Shown piece by piece: positions 42,800 through 54,926 of a stretch of 64,000 nt of DNA. This DNA is from Alitta virens. Its lineage: Eukaryota > Annelida > Polychaeta > Phyllodocida > Nereididae. The notes beneath the pieces are model-generated. The model worked only from the letters and a program-made list of their open reading frames with translations, was not told the origin of the DNA and made no database searches. The first letter of the stretch is position 1, and every line of letters begins with the position of its first letter. Location of the stretch: assembly GCA_932294295.1 (NCBI GenBank), contig OW028577.1:815001-879000 (forward strand), written 5' to 3'. The position numbers and the translations under genes are program-made.

Positions 42800-45002
42800 T
42801 ATAGGCAAAGAGGCAAGCAGACAAGCCCATTACAGACTGGTGTCACACCCAATTGGGGTGGTGACCTCTGCCCGTGTTTTCTGTTAACCTTCTGTGATTC
42901 AAGCTTGTAGCATTTGGCTGTATCATTTCTGGGACATTTTCCACCACAGCGGGTCTTGCAGTATCATCAAGGCAGCAACTGGGCTGATGTCGCAGATTCT
43001 ATCTGATGGGATGAAAAGCAGCCTCGACCGGCCAGCGCTGATGTGGTTTCTGATGCGGTTGCATCTGATGCTAGGCTGTGGGGAGGACCCGGGGCAAGGG
43101 GTGGTGCAATCAGAGACCAAAAAGAGTACCCTGGGGCAACGCGGACAAATTACCCCCTATACCCTGCCCTTGATGAGAATTGTAACCATGGCCGATTGTG
43201 ACGGGGAAAAATGACCCTCCACCCTACCCCAATCACCTGTCCTTATAGCATGGTGCATATGAAGCTGTGCAAGTCTCTGTAAGTGCTTTGTACAGCTTTG
43301 AAAGTCGTTGCAAGTGTGTAAAGGGCAGTGCCACCAATTTGCACCCACCACACCAGACTCTGCCTCCAATCTACCCGAAATGACTAACTCTCTCTCATCA
43401 ATTTGGTTAGGAATGCTTCACACAGGCCTTCGTTATCCTAGGAATTAATTAGCAAAGCATGACGACCACCAGCATCACCAAAACCAGCATCAGCATCAGT
43501 TTTTTGCATTATTCTCAAAGATCCTCTCTCGCAAGCAATCAACAAACGCCTTCAAATTAGCTTGTTTTGTCTCAGCAATCTTATTCAAATTTGCCATCAT
43601 CTGATGAAGGTTTTGCCAGCATCCAAATCCCACCCTTTGTGCTTTCTTAATTGCAAGTGCCTTACTTTCCACTTCCTTTTACACCTTTCTGAGTATGTCT
43701 ACAAATCCATTTGACTGGTAAAGAAACGTCTTTGGTTTATTTTTATGGAAAGGGCTTATGCTTAAAAGTATAGCTCCAGTACGTCAGATGCCCCCTCAAG
43801 ACATGAATTTTCCTGATTGAAAACAACTTATTTTCTAAGAATTCAATCAGGAAATGTAATGATTGTGGGCTTCAAAATTGCCAAAGAGAAATTGCTTGGC
43901 TGCGGGGGACGTGGCCATTACATAATAGAGCATTAAAGAGACTTCCATCATCCTAAACCCACAAAGCGATGAGAAAAAAGTTCCACAGAATCGCGGATGG
44001 AAGTGGTGAGACAGTGCAGATCGCTTCCTAGATATCACTTTGCGATCTACTCGAGCTGCCGATATCATCAGATAACAGAGCCGGGAAGTCGATCTTCGGG
44101 TGTTTCCGATCAAAATCACTACATCAGACGAGAATGTCCTGTTCTCCGCACCATCTAACAGCATTATTTCATTGATCCTTCAGCGCATGAGTGATAATAG
44201 GGGGATTTGCTAATTTTATCATTGTTGATAAGGAAAATGACACAGCAGCAAATCTGATGGTCGCAATTCACACATTGCTGATTCGGAAGCTCATCGATCA
44301 AAGACAACCGAGGATGTTTCAGGGATAGCCAATTTGCTTTCACATTTGCAGTAACCGCAAGTCCTCAGAAACATCAGTAGCGGGTAAAGCGCCCAAGGCA
44401 TACTTTCTGCTGACTTTAATTTTGTGGGTGAAACACACGACATTATTTGGAAAACCAATCATTGAGACATTTCATTATGAAAATCTAATAAAAAATTCTG
44501 AATTCTCACTATTATTTCCTTTACATTAGAATTATTTATTCACATGTCCCAACAATGACCTAATAAAAAAGGTGTTTGGAATGTATCAGATCTTTCACAG
44601 CTGCAATGCCTTCATCCTAATAACAATTAGCTGAGAGGGGTGCTTACCTAATCATGCTCAGCTCATTAGTTGCCTGTCGACTGTTACGCAATCCTTCGTA
44701 ATCTCCTTGGCGTCATCTCCATGGTTACAGAGTTTGCACCTGCAAGTAGAATGACTTCCGGTTGATAAACATATGATGAAAACAATTTATAAGATAATAG
44801 ATAAACAGTTTATGTGGGATGGTCTATTTAATAAGCAGGAAGGAGCGGTAGAATGCTGTCATAAGTATTACTTCGAGATCGTAGGCTGGCTAACCAAATA
44901 GATAGAAGTAAAATTCATAAAGAACTTTCAAATACAGGCTTAGATATCAAAAGCTGAAAGGTATTAAAACAGTGTTAGGCTGAACTTAAACTTAATTAAT
45001 TA
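42800..45002. other. no assigned feature
   Basis: Several 65-106-codon frames occur on both strands (for example 42894-43214 plus, 44164-43847 minus) but none shows a known domain or clear splice sites. Confidence 0.3.
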
Positions 45003-45110
45003 GGGTGGTTGGGTGAGATGGGCTTATGTCTCATATTAATGAAGCAACCTTCCAACATGGGCTGCGTTGGAACCCAGGACCCAGTGGTTGGCAGCCCAGC
45101 ACTCCACCAA
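45003..45110 (-). mobile_element. SINE-A copy 8, internally deleted
   Basis: Keeps the tail (GGTGGTTGGGTGAGATGGGC) and the B-box block (GGACCCAGTGGTTGGCAGCC), with most of the body missing. Confidence 0.55.
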
Positions 45111-46225
45111 TATAAGCTAGCTTTTAACTAATCATTTGCATAATTTATATGAATTGTAAATTGCAAAGGGCAGTTTCAAATCACTAGCATAGCAGTAAAA
45201 TGGCTGTATAAAATATTCACTGTTTGTTAAATTTTGTTCTGTATATTTTGTTTATATATCTGCTTTATTTTTGTACTATTTGGCTTATTTTCACAAGTTT
45301 AGAAGAAAAACAGCTGATTGAACCATTCTTTAAAAACATACAGTTAATGACTAAATAAATAAATAACCAATAAATAAATAAACAAATGAATCATTATTCA
45401 ATCAGAATAAATGTTGACTATTTTCTCGAGTGGTGACATAGAGTGCACATCATAAAACCAGAAAATAGTTGATCTAACTCAGACGTTCTATCTTGCCTTG
45501 ACAAAAAGTAACAATTGTGATTTTTGGACTAATTCAGTCAAAGGGCCTAGACTCAAAAGAGAACGGTAGCTACTGTCAATAGAAAGGAACTTTGGGTTGA
45601 ATAATCCTCTTTTGGGATGTCTAGAGAATTTCCTTTGGCGCCAGGTAGACCCAGCGCCCTCTTTGAAGTAATTGTGGGTACTAGCGAAGTCACGAAGCCA
45701 GCACGATTCAGCGCGATTTCTTAGCTGCTTTTTAGGTAGGACCTAGCTTGGCAGTATTGCGTCTCAGCACTGTATTCGTGTAAACATATTTTCTCTTAAT
45801 TAACAACAGAAGATGGTATGTTATTTGATTTTTATCGCCGATTACTGAGTCTTTCATTCCCAAAATCATCAAAAGAGCGAAAAAACTGCACTGATGCAGA
45901 TGGATCAAAACAGGAAATTAAAGCAAGATTTAAACAACTAATGTCCACTTTTGTTGTTATTTTATGTCAAGTGAATCAGCTCAAAATGGGCAGAAATATT
46001 AGCAATCACTCTAAAAAAAAACCAAAAAAAAAAAACTCCCTACTTCAGCAATGATTTACCCCTATTTAGAGTAAATGTGCCCTTCCTTTACAATAGGGTA
46101 GAATATAACTCAGGAATGCGAGAATTCAGAAAAGCTATTTTCTATAGGGAACAATAAAAACTATATCTCACCATGCAGACAATAGTAAGCGTTGATCCTT
46201 CTGATGTTGCAAACATTCATAAACT
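45111..46225. other. no feature recognised
   Basis: AT-rich, with a more balanced patch at 45640-45760. The plus-strand frame at 45818-46054 ends in a Lys run and looks like chance. Confidence 0.35.
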
Positions 46226-46239
46226 GTTACCATAGCAAC
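46226..46239 (+). promoter_or_regulatory. perfect RFX X-box
   Basis: GTTACCATAGCAAC matches the RFX consensus at every defined position. No adjacent gene start was identified. Confidence 0.4.
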
Positions 46240-46496
46240 CGAATTTCTAAGTCAGCAACAGTGATATGTGACAATCTCCTTGGCGCGGTTGTCATTTTCA
46301 GTGGTCTCTGCAGTTTAAGACTTTTGTGTTCCACATGCAGTATGACATATTCTTTTCTTTTATTTCAGCACAGAGGAAAATTTTGTGAATAATTTACAAA
46401 TCTGTCACTTGTCACATCTCTCTTGGTTCAGTATGAAACAACTGGCATTGGGGATAGTATCAGGAGAGCTCACCCTGGACTCTTACTACATTGTAT

Positions 46497-46655
46497 AACT
46501 GACTGACTGACTGACGTGCTGGCTGACTGACTGAATAAATGAATCAATGAATTAATCAATGCATGAATGACTGACTGAGGCACTAACTGGCTGGACGATT
46601 GACTGGCTGGCTAACTGACTCGACTGACTGGCTGGCTGACTTGCAAGCTAGCTGC
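46497..46655 (+). repeat. degenerate CTGA/CTGG tetranucleotide repeat
   Basis: Runs of CTGACTGACTGA decaying into GGCTGACT, AATGAATC and TGGCTGGC words. Confidence 0.85.
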
Positions 46656-47379
46656 CTAATGGATTGCTCGATTTATTAATTAGCTCAAAAACTGTTACTA
46701 ACTGATCGTGTATGTTAATCTAGCAATTAAATTCCTGGTTTGTGGTTTGAATGCATGGATTGATTGATTGATTAATTCACAACTAATAATTGCAATTTTT
46801 GTATATGCGAGATGAAACAATCTACTCCCTTCCCGTCCTCCTCCCCCTCCCCTCTAAGAAAATTAATAATCAAAAACTTTCGCGAATCATTGTGGAGAAT
46901 CTTTGTGGCAGAACAGCTGAGAGCTGGATAAAATCCATGGCAATTTAATACAGAGTATCATTCCACAGACACAAATCACTGTCATGGAGCTTCTCTAAAC
47001 CTATGGAAGTAGAATCCTTCTCTAAGAGTTGCAAGAAATTCTAGGATTCTGGTTTGTTTTGAAGATGAGCAAAATTGATCTTTCTATTCTCCGCATCTTG
47101 TCTAAATGACAACTCATGCCATCTTCCTAATTCTAGCAGCTTCATCAGCAAAACTATTCAGGCTTTACCTCATTCAAGTCATGGTACAGTTAAACTCACT
47201 CCAAAGAGCACCCTGTTATTAAGACCACTTCACAATTAAGACCACCATCAACAGATTGCCAAATAAGGCCAAACGTTGGAGCGTTTTGTCGAAAATGGAC
47301 TGCCGTTAAGCCGATGTGTCTTAACATCTGAAATTTACTTGTAGAATCAAATTTATCTTGCCTCACAATTAGTACAACC

Positions 47380-47443
47380 TTGTATTGTATTGAATTGAAT
47401 TGTATTGTGTTGTATTGAATTGTACTGTTTTGTATTGTATTGT
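47380..47443 (+). repeat. TTGTA/TTGAA pentamer repeat
   Basis: Alternating TTGTA and TTGAA units with minor variants. Confidence 0.85.
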
Positions 47444-47904
47444 CTAAATGCTACTGGTTGAAGCTCGGTCAGCTTATAAGAACAGTCCAGGCAGACGTAA
47501 TGATGAGATGATAGGGCTTGCAACGGATACCACATAAGACCACCCTACCAGTAAGACCTTTCAATTGCAACCCCAAACGTGGTCTTCATGCTGAACGGAC
47601 ATTGTAGATGTCTTTGAATTTCGTTGATGAGAGGACCATTAATGTCTCATGACTGTTTGATGCTATTCAGCCTCCTTCTGGATTAGCCTCATTTAAGTAG
47701 ATTTAAGGGGGTGAGTCCTCTGATGTAATTTGATGCAGGGTTAAACTAAGGTCAATTATTATGGGTTGGCAACTTGGATAATATTATCTCTTGGGATTTG
47801 CTCAGAGAAAAAATAATGTTAATAGTCTCTTTTTCTAAAATTTTTTTCTTAAATAGATAGTAACCATGAACCATTTGTAACAGTAAGAATGGGTAAAATT
47901 AGAC

Positions 47905-48080
47905 CGAGCATCAGTCGAGCGCAGCTTTAGTAGCGGACGCAGCGCTCGACTGAAACTTGGTCTAGGGTAAAATGTGTAATATGGGTTGGCCTCCAAGTCT
48001 CATCATCTTATCATTACATCTGCCTCTGACAGCTGGTCATATAGGCTGACTGTAAGCTTCAGACCCAGTAGCACTGAGAC
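47905..48080 (+). mobile_element. SINE-B-like tail fragment
   Basis: Contains GGGTAAAATGTGTAATATGG, TCATCATCTTATCATTACAT and CTGCCTCTGACAGCTGGTCA in SINE-B order. It abuts the LINE that starts at about 48110. Confidence 0.55.
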
Positions 48081-48109
48081 ACAAAACAATATACAGGGTA
48101 CAATATGAA

Positions 48110-48900
48110 TACAATATACTACATACAGAGTTAAACTCTTGGGCTTCAACATTGACAATCAATTAAAATTCTCACATCATATTAAACATCTTATCAAAAA
48201 ATGTAGTAGGCAAGTAAATGTTATTGGTAGCCTCAGTACTCCATTAACCACTAAGTCTAAATTACAAATTGTTGATGCTCTTATATGTTCTAACTTAAGG
48301 TATTGTAACTCTGTTTATCATTACTGCAGTGTGAGTTACTCTATGCAACTTGAAAAATTGTTAAAGCGAGCTCTTCGGTATGTTTATAATGACTTTTATT
48401 CAGAATACAAAGATTTACTGTTAAAGGCAAATAGAAGGACACTGTATTTGAGCCGCATACATGATATTTTATTCGATGTTCACAAATTAAGACATTTTGG
48501 GTTGCCACCATTAACCTCAGATTTTCTTGAAGAAAGAGTCACCATGCAACTACAATTTAAGAAATAGTAGTCTAGTCCAGCCTAAGTTCAATACTGTAAT
48601 GTTTGGTTTTAGGTCTTTTAAGTACAATGGTGCCATGCTTTACAATAAATTACCTCCTGTGTTTAAAGAATTAAGTTTACCTGATTTTAAAAGTAATGTC
48701 CAGTCATGGAAACCTGCATGTAAATGTGGTGCATCCTTGATCTGTGTTCTGTGATATTTAACTTATACAATGATTTTATACACCATTTTGTTTTACATAT
48801 GTCATTTGTAAATACTCATCTTTCATTTGTCGATTACAAGCTCTTGTGCTTATGTTGTTTATTGTAAAATTTTATCGACTTTAAATAAAGCTTTACTTAC
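48110..48900 (+). mobile_element. LINE 3' fragment (post-RT region and tail)
   Basis: The plus-strand translation begins LLGFNIDNQLKFSHHIKHLI and continues with LRYCNSVYHYCS, LLKRALRYVYNDFYS and LPPLTSDFLEERVT. A frameshift near 48545 is followed by YNLRNSSLVQPKFNTVMFG and LYNKLPPVFKELSLPDFKSN. This is the standard C-terminal region of CR1/Jockey-type LINE reverse transcriptases. The 3' end is AATAAAGCTTTACTTACTTA. It is 5'-truncated and inactive. Confidence 0.85.
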
Positions 48901-48902
48901 TT

Positions 48903-49044
48903 ACATGGCCAATTGTTCCACATGCATTTTCCATGCACTTGGATAAACGCATGGTTTTTGCCTCATTATTATTAGCTAAAAAACATGCGTTTTCCATGCG
49001 TTTATCCTTCTCATGGAAAACGCACGTGGCACATTTGGCCATGC
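48903..49044. mobile_element. palindromic MITE, copy 3
   Basis: ACATGGCCAATTGTTCCACA at the left, GTGGCACATTTGGCCATGC at the right, centre CCTCATTATTATTAGC. It directly abuts the TTACTTACTTACA tail of the LINE. Confidence 0.8.
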
Positions 49045-49331
49045 ATGAACAGCGATTCTGAATGCATGGGCTTAAGCCCTAATATTTAGGGACTACAAAA
49101 TGTGATGGACTTGCTATAAAAGAGCTATGTGCCACCAGAGATGGTCTTATGACAACTGTTTTAAATGTAAATGAAATATATGATATAATTGAGTTAATCA
49201 GTATTTCTTAATTAAAATGTAACCGATCAATTTTTCACATGTACTCTTTGAGATTGAATAAAGATGTCAATAAGAATTCACTGATATGATGACAAAATGT
49301 TACCTGGTGGTTTCTTATGGTAAAAGCAGAC

Positions 49332-49334
49332 CTG

Positions 49335-49383
<49 letters not shown>
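49332..49383 (+). repeat. CA then TA dinucleotide microsatellite
   Basis: CACACACACACACA followed by a TA run of about 34 bp. Confidence 0.95.
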
Positions 49384-49386
<3 letters not shown>

Positions 49387-52138
49387 CTAGATCTAGATCT
49401 CACTTATTGACTTGATTGTACATTTGATTTACATCTTGTTTTTCATAGTCTAGACATTTTTACTTAAACACTTTTTGTTCTCTACCAACATATTCATATT
49501 TACTTTTCATTGTGTTACTTAACACATTTTGTCTTCTTATACTTGTATATTCTATGTCAACTTAATTTTACTCATTAAACATATAATTAACAACCCAAAA
49601 ACTTGTTTGTTTGCTTGTTTGCAAAAATACATAAAAACTACTATTTCAAACAGGCTCCTTTGTAGCTCTGACTTGCATTACTTGGCCATTTCAGTCTCTC
49701 GGCTAGTGTAGCTAATGTCTGACACTGTGTGACAGTAGTTGCTAGAGTCTGACACTCCCTACTTGTGTCTGACTGGTGTATGTCTCCCGCAGCCCTAATT
49801 GGAACAAAAAATCACAAGAATGGGGGGAAAGAGACATATAGTGTTACTACACAAAATGGACCAACATGGCGCCCAAACACTGAGTGTTTGTAGGGGTTTA
49901 GAACAATCTCCGCGCATGCGCACTCACACTTGTGTCAACGACAGCGAAAGACTTTCCCAGAGCTCCAAGCAGCGGTACATCGGTCGCTACAAGGAGATGC
50001 AATACAAAAGAAGTGACTTTGCATTGAACGGTTTTGCTGCTACGGAGTTCAAAGTTTCATTTAAGTCAGTTTAACGAACTTTTAACCCTCAAGGTCATTT
50101 ATGTCAGTGTTAGGTATGAGATAGCTAGACCACGTCATTGGCTAAACAGTTATAACTTGAGTTTGTAATGTGCAGAGCCCTAGCTACTGGGGTTTGGGGT
50201 CTTCACCCGCAGTGTTACAACCCTGGCCATGAGGAGGCCCCGAATTTCTGGGTACAAATTAGCCAAGCAAGCATGGTCCTCATTTGCGTCCGAGTTTGCA
50301 GAATGAGGGCCATGCAGCTGTCTTTAATTTTTTTGTGGGATTTTAGGTGCACATAGTTTTACAGCCTTCCTACCCATCTGAATCTATTATATACTGAAAA
50401 GTAATGAGTGCACACACTATCACTTATCTTGACATGCTGTTATTTTACCACAATGATCATTTTCATGCATTGAATCAGCAATTTCAACTTCCGCTTCTTG
50501 AAGATTCTTAATGTTATCACTGAATGACTTAATGATCGCCGATAAACATATGATAAAACCTTATTACTTATTTTCAATATATGATGTGAAATGGTGATAG
50601 TTGACACTACTTATTCAACCTGTTGCAAAATACCACGAAAAATGACAGGACTAGGCCAGGCTAGGTACAAATCACCCTGGATAGAATGAAATACCCTACA
50701 CATGTTAAAAACATTGTAATTTCAAATAACTGATTGAAACTTGTCTATTGATATGCTTGTTAGATTTGAGAATGTGACATTTTCAGGTGTGACAAACCAT
50801 ATAATTCATAATTTTTTTATCTAGCTCTACTTGTTATTTCTTGTCTACTACTTATTACATTTACTCAAGTAGGTAAGTCAGTTATACTCTCTATGCACCC
50901 CTTCATTTGGTGTGATTTAATTTGGTCATATTTGTTTTAAACTGCCATCTCCAGCATATCAAACTATTAATTTTAGTACATTATTTAGACAGGAATTTTT
51001 CACAGCAGCTCAGTTAGCAGGGCACTGTTTTATTTTCTCAAGGTGTAAATTAGCTAAAACAAAAAAAAAACGGCCAGTCACTTTGTTTGACATATATTGG
51101 TGTGACCAACTGACCACTTGACCCTGCGTTAAGGGCAAGTACTCCCAAGAGAGTTGTCTGAGTATTCTTGGAGTACTTCAGGGTACTCATCAGATTTACC
51201 ATTGCATAACTTACTTTTAATTGGTAATGAGTACACGTTTGACACGTTTACTTGTGGTTCAACATATGCATGCCAGACTGGATTGACGTTGAGCAAACAT
51301 TGGTAAACGTTGCAAAAACGTCACTCTTACATGACAGTGTATGTGGCATGATATATGGGAGCGCTATTGGTTAACTTGGTGGACAGTTTCACTTCACGTA
51401 GCTCCTTGGGTTAAAATCTCAAGACAAGCAATTATTACTATAGCCGACGATGGGGCTCCATCCACACAGTATAAGCGACTTAGAACCCTATCTTATTTAA
51501 ATTGTAGCTTTTTAAATTTTAAACTCTAGCGTTCTAGTAATATGCCCTTCCTCTAATAATCAAAATTAAAGTAATCATGAATTCTAAATTATATTCCATT
51601 GATAAATTTACAGCCTAGACAACACGCTACTTGCAATCGATCAGATTAGATATAATAGCGATATAACATACTGTATACGGCAATCCCGCCATTTCATCAT
51701 TACGTCTGCCTCTAGTAGTATGCCATATCAGTTGCGTAAGCCTCTGACCAGTATTACTGAGACTATAAAATGGCCACGAATAGCCATCTATGGCATTCTT
51801 AGGAATTCCAGATTGCCTGGCCCGTCATTTTCCCATATATCGCCCGTGGTATTTGCTCTACGCTATTGCAACAGACCATTATTCTGGGATATATGTGAAA
51901 TAACAATCACCCAGGACTTCTATGGTGATATATTCATTACAAGAAACAAGGCAGTGTTGCAGTGGGTACAAGTGTATATATATATATATATATATATACA
52001 TCACTTCTCACATCAATGGATGGAATTATATGGCACAGTGATGTAATGTAATCTCCAGGATGATTCAAGCTTTTACATCAGTGTTTTTGCCTCAGAAAAC
52101 ATGAATATCATAACTGAGTAAATTCCATCTATTACCGC
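49384..52138. other. no assigned gene; possible promoter near 49.9-50.1 kb
   Basis: The stretch 49850-50115 is more GC-balanced. It contains an NRF-1 palindrome, a CAACATGGCGCCC word, a 72-codon plus-strand frame from the ATG at 49856 and a donor-like TTAG|GTATGAG near 50110, which together resemble a promoter plus first exon on the plus strand. No downstream coding exon was found. The rest holds a TA run at about 51976-51999 and nothing else recognised. Confidence 0.25.
49911..49922. promoter_or_regulatory. perfect NRF-1 palindrome
   Basis: CGCGCATGCGCA, full match to YGCGCAYGCGCR, one of two in the window. Confidence 0.4.
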
Positions 52139-52250
52139 CGTTTCACCTGGGTATACTTTGCAAAAGGCAACAACAGCATAGGTGCTGGTGTGAGCTCTTA
52201 AGCCCCTGCAGTTAACCCAATTCTCAGGGCCGAATATTCCCCAGGGTGAC
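52139..52250 (+). mobile_element. SINE-C fragment
   Basis: Shares ACCTGGGTATACTTTGC, AAAAGGCAACA and TGGTGTGAGCTCTTAAGCCC with the complement of 58611-58690. It ends at a tetranucleotide microsatellite. Confidence 0.55.
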
Positions 52251-52281
52251 GATAAAGGCCCATGCCTTCCTGCCTTCCTTC

Positions 52282-52490
52282 TCCATCTATCTGTCTATCT
52301 ATCTATCTATCTATCTGTCTATCTATCTGTCTATCTATCTATCTATCTATGTATCTATGTATCTATCTGTCTATCTATCTATGTATCTATCTATGTATCT
52401 ATCTATCTATCTATCTATCTATCTGTCTATCATCTATCTATCTATCTATCTATCTATCATCTATCTATCTATCTATCTATGTATCTATCG
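52282..52490 (+). repeat. TATC microsatellite
   Basis: About 200 bp of CTAT units with GTCT/GTAT interruptions. The long Ser/Ile/Tyr/Leu frames here are repeat artefacts. Confidence 0.97.
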
Positions 52491-52898
52491 AGAAATGTTG
52501 TCCTAAGAGTTGGGCTGCATGAAGGTAAAGGACGGTTCATTAACGGTTGTAAGTTGCAAATTTTGCCCAGAGGCATTTTCACACAGATTGCTGTTGTTTG
52601 CAGATTTAGAGAATAGGCTTGTTGTTTCCGTGTAATCTAATGCACTGGAACGAATGCTGCAATTGTCGCTGGTTTTGGACCAACTTTGCAGTCTAAATTA
52701 ATCGTAATCTCATTGTCTGCTTGTAAGTTGTACATCTGGAACTTGTATTCAATATTATCACAAACAACAAGTCACTTATAAGAAATGCTTAGTGACCATA
52801 GTTGTGTAAAACTTGGCATAAGATAATCCAATAAGCCTTTTCTGGACAATGCAATTCTTTCATAACTAAAGACCAAAATAAATGAAATCCAATTATAA
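52491..52898. other. no feature recognised
   Basis: No coding or repeat signal. Confidence 0.4.
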
Positions 52899-53088
52899 GG
52901 AGCCTAGCTCAGTGGTAGCGCGCTTAGCCTCCAACCACTGGGTACCGGATTCAATTCCCGGCCGAGTTTCAGTTGGATGGCTGTTTCATCCTTCGTCTCA
53001 TTGCCATGGTCCCTCCTGTCCTAATAAGCCCATCAGGTGCAAAAATACAGGAAGCAAAGCTCCAATCCACCCACCCATCCACCCACCA
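52899..53088 (+). mobile_element. SINE-A copy 9 (plus strand, full length)
   Basis: Plus-strand copy: GGAGCCTAGCTCAGTGGTAG (A box), GGATTCAATTCCCGG (B box), GTTGGATGGCTGTTTCATCC, then CAGGTGCAAAAATACAGG and a CCACCCACCCATCC tail. Confidence 0.9.
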
Positions 53089-53575
53089 GCTCAAGTGTAT
53101 ATAAGACTATGCTTTAATACTTTCAGGCAAATCTGACCTTACATACACCATATTTCCTACACCCCTGCAATGGGGTAAACCAGCACTACTTCAATACCCC
53201 ACCAAGACTATACCAGTGGGTCAGTGATTTCCATAGCTGTTCAATAATAGGACTCGGGGTCTCATGTAAGGTGAATGTGGGACTTGTCACATAAAGTAGA
53301 CCTAGGGCAGTTAGGCTGTGACTTATAGACCTCCTTACAAGCCCTTAACAAAAGCCACACAAGGCAACTTCCCTGCGTCTCCATTTACATAGCATGGCTG
53401 TACTTTAGTGAGGTATTAGAGGCCTCACCTCAATATCATCTCGCTTGGGACTTATAACTATAGACTATGTAACTTACTTGTTCAAGCTAGCGGTCTATAT
53501 GGTACTGCTGCAGTGCATGCCACCCGAAGCTATCCATGCACTGAAACTACAAGTCAAAGCTCACCATACCTAGAC
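53089..53575. other. no feature recognised
   Basis: No coding or repeat signal. Confidence 0.4.
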
Positions 53576-53990
53576 ATATTGTTTATTTATTGTTTATTGA
53601 GTAGGTAACTCATCCCAAAGGCCTTATTTATGCCGCTGTAGGGATGAGGGTAATTACAGAACAAAATGTACGGAAGAAATCAAGTAGAAATAAAGTAGAT
53701 GCAGAAAGTCAGCATAATTATGAAATATTTTTGATAACATGAAACCGAGCATGGATAGCAATTTAGTAGATTACATTCATCTATGTATGTCTGCAATGAC
53801 GCCACTTTGATATAGAATGTCCATTGACACAATGTGTGTAGATTCTTTCTTTAATATTCTTAGGCATGTTATTGAAGATAGGTGGATATTTGTTTGATAT
53901 GCAATGTTTGGCAAATTCATGTCCTACAATGGGTAGTTTAAGAGTATTTGTTTGTCGAGTTAGATATCCAGGGGTGTTCAGTTATGAAGT
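53576..53990 (-). mobile_element. LINE 3' fragment
   Basis: The minus-strand translation near 53975-53830 gives YLTRQTNTLKLPIVGHEFAK and YPPIFNNMPKNIKERIYTH, a LINE C-terminal pattern. It is followed by GGCATAAATAAGGCCTTTGG and an AATAAACAATAAATAAAC 3' end. Confidence 0.65.
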
Positions 53991-54244
53991 AATGTGGTAG
54001 CATTGAATGTTCAAATATGAAACAGAATTTATAGACACATTATAGTCAGTAATTTGAAGCCCCGAGTACTTGTTAATCATACATGCAGCTTGTGTTGTAA
54101 CTTAGGATTTGCAAGAATTTGACACGTCAATCACAATAGAGTACTTTAGTCATAGTTTCCAGTAGTAAGTAGCTAGTAATATGGTGTTTAATTAGCCCAG
54201 TCAAGCTTGTAGCTACATATAAGATTGTGCAGTAAAATTATCTT

Positions 54245-54385
54245 GAGAGCAAATTGAACATTTCTTTATTCCCTACTTTCTCTATATTTCATACATTTAA
54301 TGCATATAATTGGCATTTCGTTGTCATCTAATTGTTATTTAGTTGTCAACTTTAATGGGTGCAATAAAGTTGACTTGACTTGAAC
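54245..54385 (+). mobile_element. LINE-like 3' tail
   Basis: AT-rich stretch ending GCAATAAAGTTGACTTGACT, i.e. a poly(A)-type hexamer followed by a short GACTT tandem. This resembles CR1/L2-type LINE ends. No coding part remains. Confidence 0.4.
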
Positions 54386-54599
54386 ATTAAGTTCATAAAA
54401 GTGAAGTTCCATATCAATTTTCCTTTATCTGGAAAGTCTACCTCTCTTTCAAGCTTTGTTTAATTAAAGCACCAAAGCTTAACTTTTCTTTTTTTAATCT
54501 TCCAAACGTTATAATCTCTATCTCAAGCTGAGATATTTGATGTGCTGGGATTATAAGAAAGGCAGATTATGGTTGGGTTGTTTTCGAGTGGAGAAAGAC

Positions 54600-54735
54600 A
54601 CAGGTGGGTGTAGGTATCTATGCTGGGGCTGGCAAACAACTCCACCAGTGGGGTAAATGTATAGCTTGAAGTATAAGAGCTTTCCCATCTCATCATTACA
54701 TCTGTCTGACAGTTGGTAATCTTATAACATTGAGA
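54600..54735 (+). mobile_element. SINE-B-like tail fragment
   Basis: Contains GTGGGGTAAATGTATAGC, TCCCATCTCATCATTACATC and TCTGACAGTTGGTAATCTTA in SINE-B order. Confidence 0.5.
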
Positions 54736-54778
54736 AAATAAATTATTCAAAAAATTGATTTTATTGTGCTTCTAATGT

Positions 54779-54799
54779 GGGGGGGGGGGGGGGGGGGGT
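54779..54799 (+). repeat. poly(G) run
   Basis: A run of about 20 G residues at the junction with a LINE 3' end, with G-quadruplex potential. Confidence 0.95.
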
Positions 54800-54926
54800 T
54801 TAGTAGTAAGTAAAATCTTATCTAAGGTCGTTTTAAATCACGGTGTCACATTCAATGTACAATACAAAATATATAACCCAAGCCGAAGCTTCTGTACGAC
54901 ATATTAGAAATAATAATATACAACTT
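54797..54926 (-). mobile_element. LINE 3' end, same family as 60822-61880
   Basis: Plus-strand words TAGTAGTAAGTAAAATCTTA, CACGGTGTCACATTCAATGT, CAAGCCGAAGCTTCTGTACG and ACATATTAGAAATAATAATA align in order with 60822-60945. It is the tail of the same LINE, severely 5'-truncated. Confidence 0.8.
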
